Below are positions 1 to 10,165 of a stretch of DNA of 64,000 bases, in pieces. Under the pieces are notes generated by a model that worked only from the letters and a program-made list of their open reading frames with translations, did not search any database and was not told where the DNA came from. Origin of the DNA: Anseranas semipalmata (taxonomy: Eukaryota; Chordata; Aves; Anseriformes; Anseranatidae); NCBI GenBank assembly GCA_013399115.1, contig VXAA01006433.1, positions 1,495,279 through 1,559,278 of the forward strand, given 5' to 3'. Position 1 is the stretch's first letter. Each line of letters starts with the position of its first letter. The position numbers and the translations under genes were made by a program.

Positions 1-207
1 TTTTTTTTTTAAATCTGTGCAAGTGTACTAACTTCAGTTTGGTTACATGAGTGTGAAGGGGAATAAAAATGAGGCTTGCTGTGAGTGAGAGCGATATCTT
101 TGGTATGGCAGTATGCTCACAGCCCTGTGAGAGTCTTATGAGTTGAACATTTCCCTACAGATTTGGTGTTTATTGATGGCATGGTATCTTTGCATTTGAA
201 CTGATAG
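1..207 (+). other. THSD7B: 3' end of an upstream intron
   Basis: This is non-coding sequence ahead of the first visible exon. It opens with a T run and ends in an AG at 206-207. The pyrimidine tract before this acceptor is weak. A better-looking acceptor at about 160 (CCCTACAG) would put a stop codon (TGA, 197-199) in the required frame, so it is not used for this product. The intron would be phase 2, because a single base at 208 completes the previous exon's last codon. Confidence 0.7.
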
Positions 208-323
208 ATGTCCAGATTCCACCAGGCCTGAGACTGTGCGACCGTGTCTCCTCCTCTGCAAGAAAGACTGCATCGTTACGCCTTTCAGTGAGTGGACTCG
301 CTGCCCAACAGCATGTCAGCCTG
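208..323 (+). CDS. THSD7B: THSD7B internal exon: end of one TSP1 repeat, start of the next
   Basis: This 116-bp exon encodes 38 full codons, read from 209. It begins CPDSTRPETVRPCLLLCKKD and continues into CIVTPFSEWTRCPTACQP, then leaves one base (G) to be completed by the next exon. The match to human THSD7A (RPETVRPCLLPCKKDCIVTP) is close. The first half closes a TSP1 repeat with PCLLLC; the second opens another with the W-x-x-C signature WTRC. Tryptophans in this setting are candidates for C-mannosylation. The donor is G|GTAAGC at 324. The exon is short and lies in a frame with no ATG-led ORF, so an ORF search misses it. In-frame joining with exon 6842 (G + GC = Gly) is independent support. 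The acceptor is the least certain point. Confidence 0.9.
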
Positions 324-3300
324 GTAAGCCTTTAAAAAGAGAACAAAATTTTGGGCAAACTGTTACATCCATGGCATGGGGAATGGAATGACGCAGGGGA
401 CAAGGGGCATGAGGAGCCTCCTGCGGGCTTCCCCAGCACCCAGACATACACTGTGCATGTTGTCTGCCTTCACCTCTGAGTTACTGCTGGGGCTTTGGCA
501 GCTCCCTGGTCTCCAGGGTTTCTTCTCAGTTGTGTTTTGTGGCAGCAGAAGCTGCTAACAGGTCTTGAGCATCTTAGGCAGAGACTCAGGTGGCTGCCAG
601 TGCGGATAACGCTGAATTGGGAAATACAAACACCAGGGGACAGGGATACACAAGTGGATGGAGAGAAAGAAGAGATCTGCAAAGACAAACCCTTCATTTT
701 CTCACTGTGCACTTCCCAATTGCCTTGTACTTCCACTGGACGCCTACAAGAGGGACACAAAGGAATATAAGATTCGACACCCCAAGCATTGAGGGAGAAC
801 TCCTTCAAAGACAAAAGTCTGAGGCCCAAGTGTTGTATGGATATTTGTGGAGTTGCTACATTATCTGAAATTTATTTCTCCTGACCAATCCAGATGTATG
901 CAAAGGGCTGTGCAAACAACTCTGCATTTTTTCAAGGACCATATGTTTCTTTGATCTAGTTGGTTAGCTTTTGTATGCTAGGTGTTTAGCAAAGTTACTT
1001 TATAATGATCTAGTGCTGTTTTTTTGTGACAAATTTATGTGTTTCATTAATTGTTCAGATGAAAGCCTTCTTAGTTACCAGAGTATTTCCTTTTTCTTGG
1101 CAGCTTCCTTGCCCTTCAAAGATTCTCAGTGGATGCTCTAGCATAGTCCTTGTTAGATTTTACAGGAAAATGAGTTGCTTTCTAAAACAGTGAATCCTGT
1201 TTTAATTAGCAATTTATTTTTAGACTTTAAATGAGCTGCCTATGAAGAAGTAGAATAAATTACCTGGTAAATTACTTTGTTTATTAAATAATAGTCTACA
1301 ATTAAAATGAGAAGAAATTAATTATTTAACCTTCTTGGCAGTGTTATTTTAATATAATTCTAAATTAAAACTTCTTAGATGGGGGAGTTTGCTTTCTGCT
1401 AGATCCATTATTGATATGGCTGCATTGCAATTTTTTTTTTTTATTTTAATTTGCATTGCACAATTAAAACCTCAGCATGATAATGAAATTTCGAAACCGC
1501 TATATGTATATGAGTTGTTTGGGGTTTTGTTGTTTTATAGAAAAGTTGTATTTAATGAAAACAATATACAGATGGTGAATTACTAAGCAGATCAAGCAGG
1601 AGCAGGTATCGCCTGGCAGATTTAAAATTAAATGTGTACCAGCATAAGATCAGAGCTTAGACAAACATGCAGTCACTAAATCAGGTTTACACAGAACTTT
1701 ACCAGTTAAGCTGTTTGTAGTTTATCTGAGAAAATGCATCCAACTCTGCTATTTAACAGTGAAAAAGCTGACATTTTCCCTACATTTAAATGTCATCAGA
1801 CAACAGGCAGTCTTCTGGCAAAGGATTATCTCATACCTCAGAAGTGTAGACAGCAGTGAACTCAGGGCAATAACAGATGGACGGACAACATAATTCACAA
1901 AAGAAGTGCAATTGAATCAAAACACTTGTTGGTGAGGCAGGAATGGAGAGGTTGTTGCAAGTTATTGATTCTCTGCCATTTCAGATACTTAAAGGTGACA
2001 ACTGTCTACCACAGTCTCCTATAACACATCTGTTTTAATGGGTCTTTGAGGATGAATTGAAACAAGAATCAAAGAATCAACATGGAGGTTTCAGAAAACG
2101 AAGTGGTTTGAATGAGCAGCATGTAGATATTCTTGCATACTCGATGGTCAAGGTGTCCTGGAGAGGTATCTGATTTCAGCATGGGTGATGTGCTCCCTGG
2201 TCTGCCAGCCTAGCTTTAAAATGAGGTTAAAGCTAAACAAAACTCACAATAAATAAGATTTTTCATCTCCCTCCTGAAAATAGATGGTACCTATAAGTAT
2301 CTTTCCTCTTCACCCTGGGTTGTCCAGGGTGAAGGTTAGCAATTTCATTGTTTCTAACTTCTCTAAACAAGTTTACATAAAATGTTAGGCAGTAATCAAA
2401 TTTATTTCCATGACTTAAAACATTTGAAATGAGGTAGCGTGAATGTGGATAAAATGTATGGCTTGCCTCAGTAAAAAATTCCCGTGACCTTTACCTTGTG
2501 TCAGTTTCTGTCAAGGATCTGCCACTGTCAGTTCTCATAAACACTCAACCAGAGTTGGTCAAACTTAGACTTATGCTTTCAAAAACTCTTATCTGCACAA
2601 AAATACTGTAAAAAAATACAGCTCTAATTTTGGCAACTAAAATCCTGGAGGGTCTGTCCTTATTATTTGTGTACTTGCAGACTTGTGCTGATGAGTCTGT
2701 GCCCTTCCCTCCAGTTAGGAGCAAAAAGCATGAAGCTGAATGCTTCCTGTAAAAGCAGGGGCAGCAATTCTATCAAGATAAAGCCAGACCTTACAGTAGT
2801 GAGCAAGAAGTTTGTCCCTCATCTGACAGTGGTAACCCAGCTTTCCAAGCCCTGAGCAGTGTCCCAGGGAAGCCATGGGGGTCAAATGGAGAGGAAGCAA
2901 AGATGTGAGAGCAAAGGAGGAATGAAAAGAGTGGATCGATAGAAGGAGTCATATGAGTCTGTCTGTAAGGAGAAGAGACTGGAGGTGGTGGGACAGGAAG
3001 GTGGCAATAGAAGCAGAGTTAAGGCACCCCCAAAATTCTCAAACAGCATTATCTGAGTTACAGAGTCAAAGACATAGAAGTTAATTGTTTTGAGATCCTG
3101 GGGCTTGATTTTTCAGGAGGGCAGGCAGTCATAACCTTACTTGAAGTCAGCTGAAGTTTGACTTTAAATGTACAGTCCTACATAACGTTAATACTTTGGA
3201 AAATCAAGCTATAACAATCTTAAATGAGATATAAAAATTACGTTCAGTAACATTTGTAAGTAAAGCTGTAGAAAAGCCAGTGAGGAAATTGAATTTTGAA

Positions 3301-3399
3301 AATGGGGTTTGAGTAATGTGCAATAAATGTTGAGGATAATTTAGTTTCTTGAGGTGGAGAAAATAACTATGGGAAGCTAATTTGGGTTTGGTACTGATT

Positions 3400-4615
3400 A
3401 ATCAGAAGGAAATGGCTAAGATACTAATGGTGATAGACAATTTGAATTAAAGTCATCACAAAGAGATAGAGTTCACGATTCTTAAGAGAAGGGAAAAATA
3501 GCAATATCAGCAAGACAGATTTAAAAAAAGACAAATTTCAACAAACTCAGCAAACTGATTGCTACACCTCCGCGGAACATGTTCTATGCAGACAGGAATG
3601 TGGAAGGTCTGGAAGCTACCAAAAAAGACCATACAAAAGGCTGAAGACCAACTGGACTCTATGTTGCCACTTTCTATCCCCAAACTATTATAATAGCTAG
3701 GAGGGCCAGTAGCACAAGGGAACAAGGTGTGTGTAGGCCTGTATATGACTTACGTGTTCAAGCTTCAGACTGTGAAGAGAAAACATCAAACACAGCTCTA
3801 TTTTTGTTTTATCTCATCATCAGAACTGTTCAGAATCTTGATTCTTTTTTGATTGCCAAATTTAGCAAAAATCAGAAACAAGCATATAATTGAATGTGAA
3901 TTTAAAGGAATGCCCAAAAGCATAGTATATAAATCAAGAATGCAGATTAAGTTATAAAAGAATATTAGGTTACAAAATGGATCGGATAACAGAAGTGGAT
4001 TAGAAGTAAGTGGAAGCCGAATGAACTTTACGTCCATTGCTTACTGTGAAATGAGGGAAACAAAATAGGGAATGTGCAATGCTGCTGCTGTTTCCTGTCT
4101 GCAGCCAGGAGAGGAATGGACTAAAGAATAAATATTTCAATAAATTAGCTGTTTCCATGTCAGTAGGGCTGTATGGAAGGAAATAATAAGTAATGCCAAA
4201 GTATCTGATGACTATCTTCTGGGTGAGAAATTGCTAGGTCCTAAAGAACTAAAGAAAACCCTAGTAATACCAAAAAAAAANAGGTGGGGGGGGGCGGGGA
4301 AGAAAGGTCAAGGAAATTGTAGATTACTCATCCTAACTTCATTATTTAGAAAAACACAAGAACAAGTTATTACTTGAGATGTAAATGTCTTAAGAATAAG
4401 ATTATGATAAACTGCCCAGTATGGATTTGTTGAGAACAAATCGTGCCCAGTAAATTTAATCTCCTCTTTTGACAGCATTGCTGCACTAATTAAGGGAAGT
4501 GGTAGATTTTTGACACATGAAACTTTTATCAGAAAGCTGAAGAACAGTGACTTGAATTAAATCACTGTAAATGGGTACTCAGCTGCTTGAAAAATGTCTC
4601 ATTGAAAATCACTGT
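3400..4615 (+). mobile_element. Ancient CR1 LINE, plus strand, 5' and reverse-transcriptase part
   Basis: The clearest part, about 4300-4615, follows the reverse-transcriptase region of old sauropsid CR1 elements. It shows the GGTCAAGGAAAT block, the CAGTATGGATTTGTTGAGAA block (Q/H-x-G-F-x-x-N in the RT), a degraded 'ACAAATC..GCC' block and the 'CTGCTTGAAAAA' block, in the right order. Upstream to about 3400 the resemblance is weaker, so the 5' edge is approximate. Frames are broken throughout, so there is no coding capacity. The element stops abruptly near 4615 and resumes near 5030 after an opposite-strand insertion. Identification is by eye against remembered CR1 consensus features. Confidence 0.65.
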
Positions 4616-5030
4616 GAAAAGAGTCTGGCTCCATCTCCTTTACTGTCCGCCATCAGGTATACTGATATGATCTCTCAAGCCTTCTTCCCTGCAGGCTGAG
4701 CAGTCCCAGCTCTCCCAGTCTCTTCCTGTGTGTCAGACGCTTCAGTCTCTACATCATCTTTGTGGCTGTTCACTGAACTCACTCCAGTATGTCCATGTCC
4801 TTCTTGTCCTTTGGAGCCCAGAATTGGACACGGCACCCAGATGACTCACCAGTGCTCAGCAGAAGGAAAGGATCACCTCCACTGACCTGCTGACAGTGTG
4901 GCCCAGGATGCTGTGACCCTTCTTTGCTGCAAGTGCACATAGCTGCCTCTAGTTAACTTGTCCATCAGGACAACCAGGTCCTTCTCTGTAAAGCTGCTTC
5001 CAATCAGTTGGTTGACAGGTACTGCTCTTC
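4616..5030 (-). mobile_element. CR1 LINE fragment, minus strand, nested in another CR1
   Basis: Read on the plus strand this is the antisense of the CR1 3' coding region. Visible landmarks in order are GCTGAGCAGTCCCAGCTCTC, ATCATCTTTGTGGCTGTTC, CTCCAGTATGTCCATGTCCT, TTGTCCTTTGGAGCCCAGAA, GATCACCTCCACTGACCTGC and the TTGCTGCAAGTGCACATAGC block. These are the standard antisense CR1 landmarks. It is old, with many substitutions and small indels, but reads more cleanly than the element it interrupts, consistent with later insertion. It is a truncated fragment of about 410 bp with no intact ORF. Confidence 0.8.
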
Positions 5031-5880
5031 AGGATCAAACTGGAACATGAGTCAAGGAGAATCCTACAAAAAAACTGTTCTTGTCCCAGTTCTATTTGAT
5101 ATTTGTATGAAGCACTTGTGTGCTTGAATAATAGTATTAGTGGATGGTGCTGAGCTGAAAGAGGTAGCAAATACAATATATTAAGTGGTACTGAAATCTT
5201 TGAGAAATTTCTCAAAATATGACTTGGGAAGGAAAAATCAATTGCACAAAAGACAGAATAGGAAGTAAAGACATCACTACTGTCTCAGGCAACTCTGGAG
5301 ATACTACAGACTACAAAATGAATGAAAGTGAACAGTTTGAAATGCTATAACTTGTATTGGGCTTGTTAAATTCAATGGACATGGTGTAAGTAAAACACTG
5401 AAGGTATTAGTGTGCTGTGCACTGGTGAGGCTGCAGCAGGGATTCCTCCAGCACTGCTTTGTAAGAAAGTGACCAGTGAGAGATGATTGAATAGGACCTA
5501 TGAAGAACTGGGTTTGCTTAGTTTAGAAAGGAGAAGACGGTGCATAAAGCCCTTAACATTTTGTAAAGGCTATTTATTCATCAGACAATAGGAATAATAT
5601 ATTTTTTATGTCTAGCAGACAGAAGATTAAAAAGGTTTGGCTTAATTTATGGGAGCAATGATTTAGATTATATTTTAAGAAAAGGTTCTCCACAAGTAAT
5701 GGGCCTGTCATCTGAAAGGGGACTGTAGGAAGCTGTGGGGTTGCCTTGGGTAGTGGCTGTTGAAGAACTAGGAAGGGAATTGCCCTGGATGTGCTTAGCC
5801 TGCCTCATGGTAGGATACTAGGGTGAGCAAACTCTTGTGTCTCCTGCCAAGTCCCTCTGTGCTGATTTCACAATGATAGC
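5030..5880 (+). mobile_element. Ancient CR1 LINE, plus strand, 3' part (continuation)
   Basis: This resumes the plus-strand CR1 interrupted at 4615: 'GATCAAACTGG' at about 5034 is the next expected block after 'ATTGAAAATCACTG' at about 4600. It then runs through the expected 3' ORF landmarks: TGGGCTTGTT, GTGAGGCTGCAGC, CTGGGTTTGCTTAGTTTAGA, AAAGGAGAAGAC, the 'ATTGCC..GG' block and 'CCTGCC'. It ends near 5880 at a degraded copy of the CR1 terminal short repeat (CACAATGATAG). It carries many stops and frameshifts and is a fossil. Confidence 0.75.
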
Positions 5881-6059
5881 AAGTGTAAATGAAGGATTGT
5901 ACAACTGATATTTTTGGAACCAAACATTTTAATTGGACCTGTACTTGGTGTTCACGGCGTGAAGTTTCCCTTCTGCTCTAAAGCGCTATAATCTTGCTAC
6001 TGAACCTTTGGCCTTGTGCTCAAAAAATAATTCTCTTATAAGTGGGCTAATTTACACAC

Positions 6060-6400
6060 CACTATTCACTGTTGGACGAATCTGATGAAGTCCACTATCA
6101 TAAGACATGTTTTCCTTGTCTGGAATTGTTTATTAAGTTCTATTGAGATCCCTTTTCAGTTTTTCGATTGCTGACATACACAGCAGTTATACCAGCTCTC
6201 TGTTTCTACTTCCCACTTATGCAGTCAAGGATTGTGTTTGCTTTAGCTATCAAGTCACATTGGTGTAAATCCTTTCCTTGTCTCTCGTGCTGCATTCTGT
6301 ACCACAGATTGTGAGCTGTGTTTCCAGATGCATTGACCTTGTGTGTAACTTGGGCTAAGCAGAGAATCAGCTTCTGTTGGTTACAATGGTTTTATTATCA
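6060..6400 (-). mobile_element. Ancient CR1/L3-like LINE fragment, minus strand
   Basis: Plus-strand text from about 6090 follows the antisense 3' region of old CR1 elements: CTATCATAAGACATGTTTTC, then a GATCCCTTTTCAGTTTTTC block, then TGCAGTCAAGGATTGTGTTT followed by GCTTTAGCTATCAAGTCACA. These correspond to the 'rolling-back' antisense of the RT C-terminal segment seen in other CR1 copies. Divergence is high and edges are approximate. It lies about 180 bp from the previous CR1 cluster and about 440 bp before the next exon. Confidence 0.55.
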
Positions 6401-6841
6401 GGAAGTTATCATCTATAATTTCTAGACTCATACAGATGGGTTACTGGCAGCAGTCTGAGACTGCCAGAATATGTTTGCAAGAACAAAATCTTCCATTGTA
6501 ACAGTGTTTTTTTTTTTTTCTCTTGTTCAGGTGTTTAAACATTTGCTTATAGTTATTTTCTTGTCTGATTTGATGTTCTGTAAAAGAGCCATTTTTGATG
6601 CATCTCTTAATCTGTTGATTTATCAACCTTTCAGGTGCTGCTCTCCTGAACTATTTGTAATTTTAAAGCTTTTGATCCAATGTACCATTCCCTCACTTCT
6701 TTGTGAGGGGTCACGAGAGCCAGAAGGCTCACAATTTCAGAATATAAATGTAATGTGAGGATGTTTTTAGCCAAGACAGCTAAATCACTAGCTCAGGGTG
6801 CCAACTGTGTCTGGAAAGCATTTTTTTTCTTTGTTTTACAG

Positions 6842-6974
6842 GCAATGCTACAGCAGTTAAACAGTCCCGGTATAGGATTATTGTTCAGGATGCTGCCAAT
6901 GGGGGACATGCATGCCCAGACACCTTGTATGAAGAAAGAGAATGTGAAGATATTCCCATCTGTCCGGTGTATAG
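6842..6974 (+). CDS. THSD7B: THSD7B internal exon: second half of a TSP1 repeat
   Basis: This 133-bp exon starts after TTTTACAG and ends before GTAAGA. It completes a glycine from the previous exon, then encodes 43 codons beginning NATAVKQSRYRIIVQDAANG and ending PICPVY, leaving AG to be completed as Arg. It supplies the strand with alternating basic residues (SRYRIIVQ) and three cysteines (HAC, REC, PIC) that close the TSP1 repeat opened in exon 208-323. NAT is an N-glycosylation sequon. The corresponding human THSD7A stretch is KQSRHRVIIQ...ANGGRDC, so order and spacing are conserved. A longer ATG-led ORF (6755-6994) runs through this exon but begins and ends in intron; its start is not a real start. 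Confidence 0.96.
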
Positions 6975-8042
6975 GTAAGAAGTGTTATCTTTGAATCTGT
7001 CTCTTGCTAGTGGGTTTAGAGTTCTCCAGAAAGTAATCTTGTCAGATCATCCTGCACAATTTTCACAAGAAAATGACATAAAACTGGAAAATGCAGGGTT
7101 ATAAACAAATAACAATACCTGAATAATAAATTTTGCAAAATGTATAAAAGTTGAGTTCAGCTTGGAGATTTCGAATTATTTGGCTTCATCAAAATAAGCA
7201 CCAATAGACACAGCTCCTAAAAACGGTAACTTCAGGGTTTGAAGTGTTTAAGGACGGTTTTACTGGGAACTCCCCCCTCAATGTACCTAAAAATCAATGC
7301 AAGCTATTTTGGTACCACAAGCACTCAACTGCCTTAATCATAATTGTATGCTTATTGCAGAAACAGAGTCTTCTCCCCTGCTGCTCTCACTCCAGTGAAT
7401 TATATGCACTTTAAAAAACTCTGATTAGACAAATAGTACAATAGGGCAATTACTCACCACTCTTCATTAAAATTCTATGACCCATCTGTTATGCAATGTT
7501 AGTAAATAGAAAAGTATTATATCTTTGCATATAGATCTTCAAACCACACATCCTGTAGCACATGGACTCAGAGCAGAGCAGGCAACTGAATGCGGGGACA
7601 AAGCAGGAGTCGAAACATTCAGCTCTGCATGGCTCTGTACTGCATAGAACTATGGAAAGCTACTGGCTTGCATTCTTGGCTGACACAAGTCATAGCATGG
7701 AAAGCAGATTGTGTAAAGCGTCAGTTGTACAAGAATGGGCTTGCAGGAAGAGAGCCTGATTTCAAAGCCCAGTGAAGCTGTTTGTTTTGTGACTTTGAGT
7801 TATGCCCCACAAAAATGAGAAAGGGAAATATGGAGGAAGGATGGCGTAGCTTTCTAGAAAGTGAACCTTACATTTGAATTTCAGTTCACAACGTTTATTT
7901 CAGGACTGATTACAGCTTTTTGCTATTTTTCCTTAAGTCTCTGCAGTATATCATCATTTGTAACTCATCTTTTTGAAGTTTTTGTCTGGACATATTATTT
8001 TCCAATTTTAGCCGCTTAATTGTTAAGCTTTTCATCTTGCAG
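6975..8042 (+). other. THSD7B: Intron of 1,068 bp, phase 2
   Basis: Bounded by GTAAGA at 6975 and TCATCTTGCAG ending at 8042. It splits an arginine codon (AG|G). It is AT-rich, and I see no repeat, RNA gene or other feature. It is by far the shortest intron in the window. Confidence 0.9.
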
Positions 8043-8146
8043 GTGGAAGACCCATCGATGGAGTCACTGTATACTGGTGCCAGATTCAGTGAGACAGAGT
8101 ATGCTGGGATATAATGAGGCGTGTGGACATGGTTTGCAGTCAAGGG
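8043..8146 (+). CDS. THSD7B: THSD7B internal exon: start of a TSP1 repeat
   Basis: This 104-bp exon gives the last base of a split Arg, then 34 codons from WKTHRWSHCILVPDSVRQSM to CGHGLQSR, then one base of the next codon. It carries the opening of a TSP1 repeat: paired tryptophans, W-x-x-C (WSHC), and a C-G-x-G-x-Q-x-R element typical of the second strand. The human THSD7A equivalent reads YRWKTHKWRRCQLVPWSVQQ. The donor is G|GTAAGC. The remainder of this repeat lies 34 kb downstream in exon 42082-42276, and the join (G + CT = Ala) restores the family's R-A-x-T-C. Confidence 0.95.
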
Positions 8147-9836
8147 GTAAGCTTTCTCCATGCAATCTGCAAATATTTAAGGTGATGGAGGGTGACTTTT
8201 AAGTAGGGTCTTTACTCTTTTACAGTAGCCAGTTTGGAAACAGTGACCGAAGCACTTCAAGTGTAAAATAAGATGTTTCGGGAAGTGGATTCATTATACA
8301 GCTTTGCTGCTCTGCTGAAAGTTAAAGTACCAGTAACATGATAGTGTACTAGGAGTATAGGAATGGATTTATGCTTGGTATTCAGGTATCCTTACAGCAG
8401 TAACCTGTTCTTCTGCCTAAAGATGAAGCATGTGGGCTTTGAAAGAAATATCTGTCTATAGGTTTCCGTGAAGTAATCCATTCTTGGTGCTAAAAATGGA
8501 AAGGATAATTTCCTTGTGATTTTAAATTTTAGTAATAATTTGCCTGAGGCCTGATTTTTGTTAAGACTATTTGAGAAGTTCAATGTGGGTAAAGACTTTG
8601 GGCTCCTGGCCTTTGTGTGATTAAGCACTTGGAAAATACAATGATCCAATTGTCTGAACAAAAGTGTTAAGAAGAATTTCACTATTCAGAGTATGTGATC
8701 AGAGTCTGTAGCGGTTCCTGCAGATAGCTTGAGATTTGACTGTTATCAGTCTGCTGAGAAATCTAATAAAACCTTTAACAAAAGGTTATTTTTATTGAAA
8801 AAAGATTACTATACAGGTATGCTAACTGAAGAAACTTGACATAATAATTTACTCCTTCACAAGGTTGGAAACTATTCTTTAAAGATGAACTGAATTTCTT
8901 ACATAATCTGGAAACAAAGGAAAAGAAAGAAAAGCCCTGACAGTATGTGGGCTGCATCTGAAAGAAAAAATGTTTTAAACTAAAACTCAAAGGAGTAAAT
9001 ATCTTTAACTAGATTTTGACCACAAGCCTTTCCACAAGGTTTTCAAAGAGAACTCTGTAAATTGAGATGTCCTAAAATGTATTCCTGAATCTCCATGTGA
9101 AGGGAAGGTAATCTTTATGCTCCAGTAGGTGCATGAACTTTTTATTAATCTTACTCTGACAGAATTTGAAGTATAATAGAAGAGTATTGTGCTTATTTTT
9201 GCTCTGTGGAGAGCTCTCCAGCAATTAAGTAGGCTATGTAGTATTTTGGGGTAATCATGGGAAAGGAATCTCACAGCCTTGTGGGTTTAAGCAAATTTTG
9301 TTTCAGTGCCAGGTTCACTTTTTATAATTAACTGTCGTTTTCACAACAGCTCTGATTTTCATAATTACGTGATGTGAGAAAACCAATCTGCTAGGCAGTA
9401 TTGAGGATGAATGAAGTTTCAGGAAAATGAGTTCTCAGATGAAATGCACAGAGGATTTTCAAGAGGTTTCCTACAAACAAGAGGAGTGATGTCTATGGAG
9501 AAGGCAGCTAAAACCAAGCTGCTCAATGATGAAGTTGCTTCTGAAAAACAAGCTGGTAGATTTTCAGTGATTCTGTATCTTATCTATAAAAGTGTTTAGT
9601 AAGGGAAACTTTCAAAAATCTGATGTTTGAACCTCACCTTGCTACCTGAACTCTTCAAGAGCAGCTAGCATGTGTGAAGAGGTGCTGTGTTAACAAATTG
9701 TCACTGAGTAGCCATTTGGCCAAAGGTGGCACTTGCTTACACACCTTGCAGCAAGTACACACCTTCCAGCATGTAGACCTTGACACTGGAGGACTTCTGA
9801 ACTTATCATTCTTCACCGTGAAGGTGGCCTCTGGAG

Positions 9837-9861
9837 TTTTTTTTTTTTTTTTTTTTTTTTT
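9837..9861. repeat. Poly-T run, 25 bases
   Basis: An uninterrupted run of T, directly upstream of the CR1 fragment at about 9880. Its length in the assembly may be imprecise. Confidence 0.95.
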
Positions 9862-9879
9862 GAAATAATGTATGAGGCA

Positions 9880-10165
9880 AGGCTGGAGAGTTGGCTTTGT
9901 TCGACCTGGAAAATGGGAGTGGGGATGGAGTCACACTCTTTCCAGAAGGGCATAGTGAAATAACTGAAGATAACGATCAGAAGTTGTAGTGACAAAAATT
10001 CCCGTATTGCCTAGGAAGGCTGTAGGTGCATTGGAGATGTTTAAAACTCAACTGAATAAGGCCCTGACCAATCTTTTCTAACTTTTAAGTCTGTCCTGCT
10101 TTGAGAAGGCATTGGGCTTCCAAATGTCCCTTCGTTCCTAAGTTGTATTGTATGATTGTGTGCGT
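9880..10165 (+). mobile_element. CR1 LINE 3' end, plus strand
   Basis: The segment at 10000-10165 is a good match to the avian CR1 3' end: ATTGCCTAGGAAGGCTGTAG, GGAGATGTTTAAAACTCAAC, a 'GACCAATCTTTTCTAACTTT' block, the GTCCTGCTTTGAGAAGG block, then CCTTCGTTCCTAAGTTGTAT, ending at TGTATGATTGTGTG, a degraded copy of the terminal 8-bp repeat. The upstream part from about 9880 fits less well. It is 5'-truncated, as CR1 copies usually are, and non-coding. It is not contiguous with any other CR1 in the window. Confidence 0.75.

Larger units (their letters stand above)
324..6841 (+). other. THSD7B: Intron of 6,518 bp, phase 1, with a cluster of ancient CR1 LINE fragments
   Basis: Bounded by GTAAGC at 324 and a pyrimidine-rich TTTTACAG ending at 6841. 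From about 330 to 2900 I see only unique AT-rich sequence with no recognisable gene or repeat. From about 3400 to 6400 the intron is largely old CR1 retrotransposon sequence in both orientations (separate entries). A single N and a G-rich run lie at 4281-4301. Confidence 0.85.

Noticed and set aside
160..207. Alternative acceptor CCCTACAG at about 160 for the first exon
   Set aside because: Its pyrimidine tract is better, but a TGA at 197-199 lies in the required frame, so it cannot give the conserved protein.
6755..6994. ATG-led ORF overlapping exon 6842-6974
   Set aside because: The ORF starts in intron and runs past the donor. Only 6842-6974 is coding, and in the frame set by splicing.
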